Made by a program: the position numbers and the translations under genes | Notes under the pieces: model-generated | Told to the model about the DNA's origin: nothing | Seen by the model: the letters and a program-made list of their open reading frames with translations, nothing else | Databases searched by the model: none | Shown here: one piece after another, positions 60,898-64,000 of the stretch | Numbering within the stretch: position 1 is the stretch's first letter | How the letters are laid out: the number at the start of each line of letters is the position of its first letter | NCBI RefSeq assembly: GCF_008253865.1 | Contig: NZ_CP042331.1 | Span: 2,046,001 to 2,110,000 of the forward strand | DNA from: Bosea sp. F3-2 | GTDB taxonomy: Bacteria; Pseudomonadota; Alphaproteobacteria; Rhizobiales; Beijerinckiaceae | Direction: 5' to 3' | Length of the DNA stretch: 64,000 nucleotides

Positions 60898-61614
60898 TCA
60901 CACATCCAGCAGCGGCGCGAAGCCGCCATAGACGACGCGCTTGCCATCGAAGGGCATCTTGAGCGCACCCATGCGCGGGTCCGCCATCATCTTGCCCCAG
61001 GCCGCGGCGCGCGCTTCCTTCGACGGCCATTCGACCCAGCTGAAGACCACCGTCTCGCCGGCTTCCGCCTTCACCGCGCCCTTGAAATCGGTGACCTTGC
61101 CATCCGGCACATCGTCGCCCCAGGCATCGACCACGCGGCGGGCGCCGAACTCCTTGAACAGCGCCGCGTGCTCGGCGGCGAAGCTGCGATAATCGGCCTT
61201 GCGATCATTGGGCACGGCGATCAGGACGCCATCGAGGTACCCCATCGCACCGCCCTCGCCTTCATCGATGAGCGAGGCGAAGCCGCCATAGATCATGCGC
61301 TTGCCATCGAAGGGCATCTCCTGGCCCATCATCTCCTTCATGCGCGGATCGCTCATGATCTTCTCATTGGCGGCGTCACGCGTCGCCCGGTCGGGATATT
61401 CGAACCAGGAAAAGACCACGACCTCGTCAGGCGTCGCTTTCACCGCGCCCTTGAAGTCCGTCACCTTGCCGTCCGGGACATCGTCGCCCCAGGCCTCGAC
61501 GTGACGCCTGACGCCGAACTCCTTGAACAGCGGCGCCGCATCGGCGGCATGCTTGCGATAACTGTCTTTGTTCGCGGCCGGAACCGCGACGACGAAACCA
61601 TCGACATAAGCCAT
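60898..61614 (-). CDS. Tandem DUF1428 protein
   Basis: A 238-residue protein made of two DUF1428 (dimeric alpha/beta barrel) units: residues 1-118 (MAYVDGFVVAVPAANKDSYR) and about 124-238 (MGYLDGVLIAVPNDRKADYR). Each repeats EAWGDDVPDGKVTDFKGAVK or its near copy, F-S-W-x-E-(Y/W)-P, and MPFDGKR-(M/V)-(I/V)-YGGF. Single-unit homologues are about 115 residues, so this is an in-frame duplication. Function of the family is unknown. The start at 61614 is the first Met of the unit. It is the last gene of the ArsR-led set. Confidence 0.92.
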   Translation of the reverse strand: MAYVDGFVVAVPAANKDSYRKHAADAAPLFKEFGVRRHVEAWGDDVPDGKVTDFKGAVKATPDEVVVFSWFEYPDRATRDAANEKIMSDPRMKEMMGQEMPFDGKRMIYGGFASLIDEGEGGAMGYLDGVLIAVPNDRKADYRSFAAEHAALFKEFGARRVVDAWGDDVPDGKVTDFKGAVKAEAGETVVFSWVEWPSKEARAAAWGKMMADPRMGALKMPFDGKRVVYGGFAPLLDV

Positions 61615-61707
61615 TGCGTTCTCCTCACTTGCGGCCACCCCTGCGGCCGCCTCTCAAAATGTTGATATCAACTGTATTCCTCGCATGGGAATGCGAGGAA
61701 CGCGCGC

Positions 61708-62460
61708 TCAGCCGCAGCAGGAAGCGGTTGCCAGCAGGGGCTGGAAGTTCGCCGCGCCCTTCGGCTCGTCCTCGTAGCGGTCGTGATGGCGCATCCAGTC
61801 CATGATCCCATCCTCGTTGCGGCCCTTCGGCATCAGGTCGAGGAAGTTGTAGGCGCCGATCAGCAGGTCGCCGCCGCGGGCGTAGGTCGAGTAGGTGTGG
61901 AAGATCTCGCCGGCCGCGTTGCGATAGAAGACGCTGAAGCCCGGCATCTCGCCGCCCTCGCCGTCATGCATCTCGTAATTGTACTCATAGCGGCCAGCGG
62001 CCTTCTCCGCCGGGCTCGGCGAGACGTGGAAGTCGTGATTGAAGTCGCTGCCGGCCGAGGACACCCAGGGGAACTCCCAGCCCATCCGACGCCGGAACGG
62101 CTGGAACTCGGCATAGGGCGCCCGCGAGACGGCGACCAGGCTGACGTCGTGATGCTTCAGATGCTGGTTCGCGCCGTCGAAATGATCGGCGAGGAAGGAG
62201 CAGCCCGGGCAGCCTTCCTTGGCGCCAGGCCCGAACATGAAGTGATAGACGAGGAGCTGGCTCTTGCCGGCGAACAGATCAGCCAGGGACAGCCGCCCAT
62301 TCGGGCCGGCGAAGACATAGTCCTTGTCGATCCTGACCCAGGGCAGCGCGCGCCGCTCTGCCGAGAGCGCATCGCGCTGTCGGGTGAACTCCTTTTCATG
62401 GGCGAGATGGGCCTTGCGGGCCGCAAGCCATTCTTCACGGGATACGATCCTGTGTTCCAT
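61708..62460 (-). CDS. DUF899 family thioredoxin-like protein
   Basis: A 250-residue protein of the DUF899 (AhpC/thioredoxin-like) family. MEHRIVSREEWLAARKAHLA opens it, and KEGCPGCSFLADHFDGANQH (about 94-113) holds the CxxC in the position of thioredoxin. SRAPYAEFQPFRRRMGWEFP and HTYSTYARGGDLL are later family blocks, and the C-terminus ends with a CC pair. The reductase or peroxidase role is unproven. It lies between the SRPBCC and DUF1428 genes on the same strand. Confidence 0.92.
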   Translation of the reverse strand: MEHRIVSREEWLAARKAHLAHEKEFTRQRDALSAERRALPWVRIDKDYVFAGPNGRLSLADLFAGKSQLLVYHFMFGPGAKEGCPGCSFLADHFDGANQHLKHHDVSLVAVSRAPYAEFQPFRRRMGWEFPWVSSAGSDFNHDFHVSPSPAEKAAGRYEYNYEMHDGEGGEMPGFSVFYRNAAGEIFHTYSTYARGGDLLIGAYNFLDLMPKGRNEDGIMDWMRHHDRYEDEPKGAANFQPLLATASCCG

Positions 62461-62542
62461 CCTCTCCGCTCCTGTGTTTCCGCCGGCCCGTGCCGGCGGC
62501 GTTTTCCTGCGCTGCCGGACGGGGCAGCGTCTTGCTTCGCCT

Positions 62543-62977
62543 TCAGGCGAAGTAAGCCTCGAGCTTCTCCATGGTTCCGGTCCAGCCATGGGTATGGCCG
62601 CGAACGGCCGCATCGTCGAACAGCTTCTCGTGCAGCAGGGTCAGGATCGTGCCCTCCCCATCCGGCTTCAATGTGACGGTGACGCGTGAAACACGCTCCG
62701 GCGTCGTCACCCAGGACCAGCTGAAGACGAGGCGCTCGTTCTCGACGACATCGAGGTAACGCCCGGACACCTCGTGGCGCTCGCCAGTGTTCTCGATCAT
62801 CACGACGCGGTAGGCGCCGTCGACACGCGGGTCGATTTCGGCCTCCTGCGCCACGACGTTCTCCGGCCCGAACCAGCGCACGAGCAGCTCCGGATCGGTC
62901 CAGGCCCTGTAGACCTCCGCCGGCGACGCGTTGAGGCGGCGCTTCATGGTGAGGCTCGGTGTCACCTGTTGATGCAT
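62543..62977 (-). CDS. SRPBCC/AHSA1 domain protein
   Basis: A 144-residue START-like protein of the Aha1/YndB type. Blocks are RRLNASPAEVYRAWTDPELL (about 13-32), RWFGPE, GAYRVVMIENTGERHEVSGR and the C-terminal GWTGTMEKLEAY. The fold binds hydrophobic ligands; the exact ligand is unknown. It is the usual partner of the ArsR regulator next to it. A type (b) repeat of about 200 bp separates the two genes, so the operon may carry an internal hairpin. Confidence 0.93.
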   Translation of the reverse strand: MHQQVTPSLTMKRRLNASPAEVYRAWTDPELLVRWFGPENVVAQEAEIDPRVDGAYRVVMIENTGERHEVSGRYLDVVENERLVFSWSWVTTPERVSRVTVTLKPDGEGTILTLLHEKLFDDAAVRGHTHGWTGTMEKLEAYFA

Positions 62978-62994
62978 GCGCCTGCTTCCTCCTT

Positions 62995-63200
62995 TAGATC
63001 GCTTCCGCGCTTCTGCGAACCGCGAAACGATCTAACTCCTTGTTTGATCGCATTTTCTTCACGCGAACCGGCATCCACTTCGCTCGAAAATGCTCTAGAT
63101 CGCCGCGCGTCCTTTCGGACGCGAAGTGGTGATCTATCCCATTGTTTGAGCATCGGATTTGCCCGAAAAGTGGTTTCCACTTTTCGGGCCGATGCTCTAG
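62995..63200. repeat. Composite type (b) repeat, two units, inside the ArsR-SRPBCC gap
   Basis: Unit 1: TTAGATCGCTTCCGCG...CGCGAAACGATCTAA. Then an AT-rich stretch with CTCGAAAATGCTCTAGA. Unit 2: CTAGATCGCCGCGCGTCC...GGACGCGAAGTGGTGATCTA, then GCATCGGATTTGCCCGAAAAG pairing with CTTTTCGGGCCGATGC, ending TCTAG. The final CTA (63197-63199) is the complement of the ArsR stop. Confidence 0.9.
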
Positions 63201-63541
63201 CCCTCGCCCCTGCGCCGCGCTTCGAGCAGCGCCTCCAGCGCATCGAGCCTCTGGGTCCAGAAGCGCTGATAATGCGCCAGCCAACCCATCGCTTCCTCCA
63301 TCGGCTCGGCGTTGAGACGACAGGACACGGTGCGTCCCGTCTTCGTCCGCGTGACCAGCCCAGCGTCCGACAGGACGTCGAGATGCTTCATGATCGCCGG
63401 CAGCGAGACCGGAAACGGCTTCGCCAACTCGCTGACGGAAAGCCCGTCCTCCTGCTCCAGCCGCGCCAGCATGGCCCTCCGCGTCGGATCCGCCAATGCG
63501 GAGAACGTCCTGTCGAGCTGCGCTTCTTGAAACTTAACCAT
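63197..63541 (-). CDS. ArsR-family winged-helix transcriptional regulator
   Basis: A 114-residue repressor-type regulator. FSALADPTRRAMLARLEQED (about 13-32) and LSVSELAKPFPVSLPAIMKH with LDVLSDAGLVTRTKTGRTVS make the winged helix, with the recognition helix near residues 44-56. Cys ligands of metal-sensing ArsR proteins are absent (only one Cys), so it likely senses something else. It belongs to the ArsR/SRPBCC gene pair seen in many proteobacteria. The stop codon comes from the repeat, and the start codon lies inside a palindromic operator-like site. Confidence 0.93.
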   Translation of the reverse strand: MVKFQEAQLDRTFSALADPTRRAMLARLEQEDGLSVSELAKPFPVSLPAIMKHLDVLSDAGLVTRTKTGRTVSCRLNAEPMEEAMGWLAHYQRFWTQRLDALEALLEARRRGEG

Positions 63542-63547
63542 TAAGTT
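63531..63547. promoter_or_regulatory. Palindromic operator-like site over the ArsR start codon
   Basis: AACTTAA-cca-TTAAGTT is a perfect 7-bp inverted repeat whose right edge carries on into TAAGTTTA. The ArsR start codon (complement of CAT at 63539-63541) is in its middle. This AT-rich palindrome stands out in GC-rich DNA and is a good candidate for ArsR autoregulation. Confidence 0.7.
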
Positions 63548-63967
63548 AAGTTTAGGAGCAAGCCACGCACTCGGTCAAGCCCTGTTCATTCGAAGGCGAC
63601 GGGAGAAGATGTAGGGAAAGGCGAAGTTTGCCGCAGTTGCACTTAGCGACCGCAAAACGAGCATAATGGTCGCGTTTGGGTGTCATTCTCGTTTGCTCAG
63701 CTCAATCCTAAGCTAGGCGCAGGCTGAGACTTGAATATGGTCCAAAGCGCGAAGCCAGCAGTCTCCTAGAACGTCTGGGTACGCGAGCGCTGTTCATCCT
63801 CAAATCATATGTGGGATACTGCGCGGTGCGAGGAGCGCCAGGCGTGGATTTTATGACAACGCCGGTTCAGAAGCCCAGCGAGCCTCCAGAGGAGTGACGC
63901 GTTGTCGGCGCCCCCTATGGCTTACAGAAGCACGCATGCTCCATTTCGAGCTTTTCCGGAGGAGGCG
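63548..63967. other. Gene-poor region upstream of ArsR
   Basis: About 420 bp with no coding frame I can support. The composition is less GC-rich than average (for example around 63595-63700), which fits a promoter region or decayed DNA. An in-frame ATG at 63917 could extend the partial gene at 63968. Confidence 0.45.
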
Positions 63968-64000
63968 GTGAGACTGGTCAAGCCCGACCTCGCCTTCCCT
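63968..64000 (+). CDS. Start of a gene cut by the window end (possible GNAT protein)
   Basis: A GTG at 63968 is preceded by GGAGGAGG and opens an uninterrupted frame to the last base: V-R-L-V-K-P-D-L-A-F-P. The sequence resembles the opening of GNAT proteins (RLVKPDLxxLP), but eleven residues are too few for certainty. An ATG at 63917 is in the same frame and could be the start instead. Confidence 0.35.
   Translation, partial: MRLVKPDLAFP

Noticed and set aside
4308..63200. CRISPR array
   Set aside because: The hairpin repeats are dispersed, variable in length and self-complementary; no regularly spaced identical repeats with unique spacers were seen.

Overview
The window is high-GC, densely coded bacterial chromosome. 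Gene content and order suggest an alphaproteobacterium of the order Hyphomicrobiales (Rhizobiales), most likely Bosea or a close relative. The evidence is several Tat-exported TRAP-type DctP binding proteins, DUF2865, DUF1289, DUF2059 and DUF1428 proteins, an Omp25/RopB-like barrel, a cytosolic MCP with a PilZ domain, and two families of palindromic intergenic repeats. Genus level is inference from family knowledge; no search was run. The window starts inside a GNAT gene and appears to end just inside another gene. I count about 65 protein genes, one tRNA-Val(CAC), one complete IS5-family element, one gene remnant, and many hairpin repeats and terminators.

Layout. 1-5.4 kb: GNAT fragment, membrane protein, FAH hydrolase/DinB pair, first orphan DctP with a MarR regulator, and purC. 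5.4-6.4 kb: repeat cluster hit by an IS5/IS427-type element. 6.6-16 kb: DUF2865 protein, MHS-type transporter, a glutamyl-tRNA synthetase, outer-membrane barrel, class II DAHP synthase, glutathione reductase, O-antigen ligase-like protein. 16.2-19.3 kb: complete tctCBA operon. 19.3-26.3 kb: epimerase, DUF2059, rpiA, small secreted protein, gph-like phosphatase, tRNA-Val, SGNH-like protein, lytic transglycosylase-SPOR protein and L,D-transpeptidase. 26.7-30.5 kb: DMT exporter, SleB hydrolase, then a lower-GC gene-poor stretch with a DEDDh exonuclease-like gene and the 3' remnant of a DUF1254/DUF1214 gene, then a DUF971 gene. 30.6-34.8 kb: moaA and three uncharacterised membrane-linked genes (four-TM protein, coiled-coil four-TM protein, anchored VWA-like protein), the best candidate here for an undescribed module.

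34.9-46.7 kb: MCP-PilZ protein, DMT transporter, beta-hydroxyacid dehydrogenase, methionine aminopeptidase, polar amino-acid ABC transporter (two permeases plus binding protein, no ATPase), MFS exporter, spermidine-synthase-like protein, secreted protein plus agmatinase plus GNAT. 46.8-49.4 kb: two more DctP paralogues in tandem. 49.5-52.8 kb: short porin-like protein, and a tight minus-strand operon of GST, two secreted 155-residue paralogues and a uracil-DNA-glycosylase-family protein, then a nuclease. 52.8-57.9 kb: histidine kinase, ddl, divergent cobT/cobS, and a DUF1289 gene whose 3' end lies in a palindromic repeat. 58-63.5 kb: GNAT, TauE/SafE exporter, Tat-exported SMP-30-like protein, and an ArsR/SRPBCC/DUF899/DUF1428 cluster behind a palindromic operator-like site.

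Two repeat types punctuate the intergenic space: (a) TCATTCC/GGAATGA-type hairpins, and (b) CTAGA...GCATCGGA...TCCGATGC-type elements that often begin or end in CTAG. Type (b) elements supply the stop codon of at least three genes.
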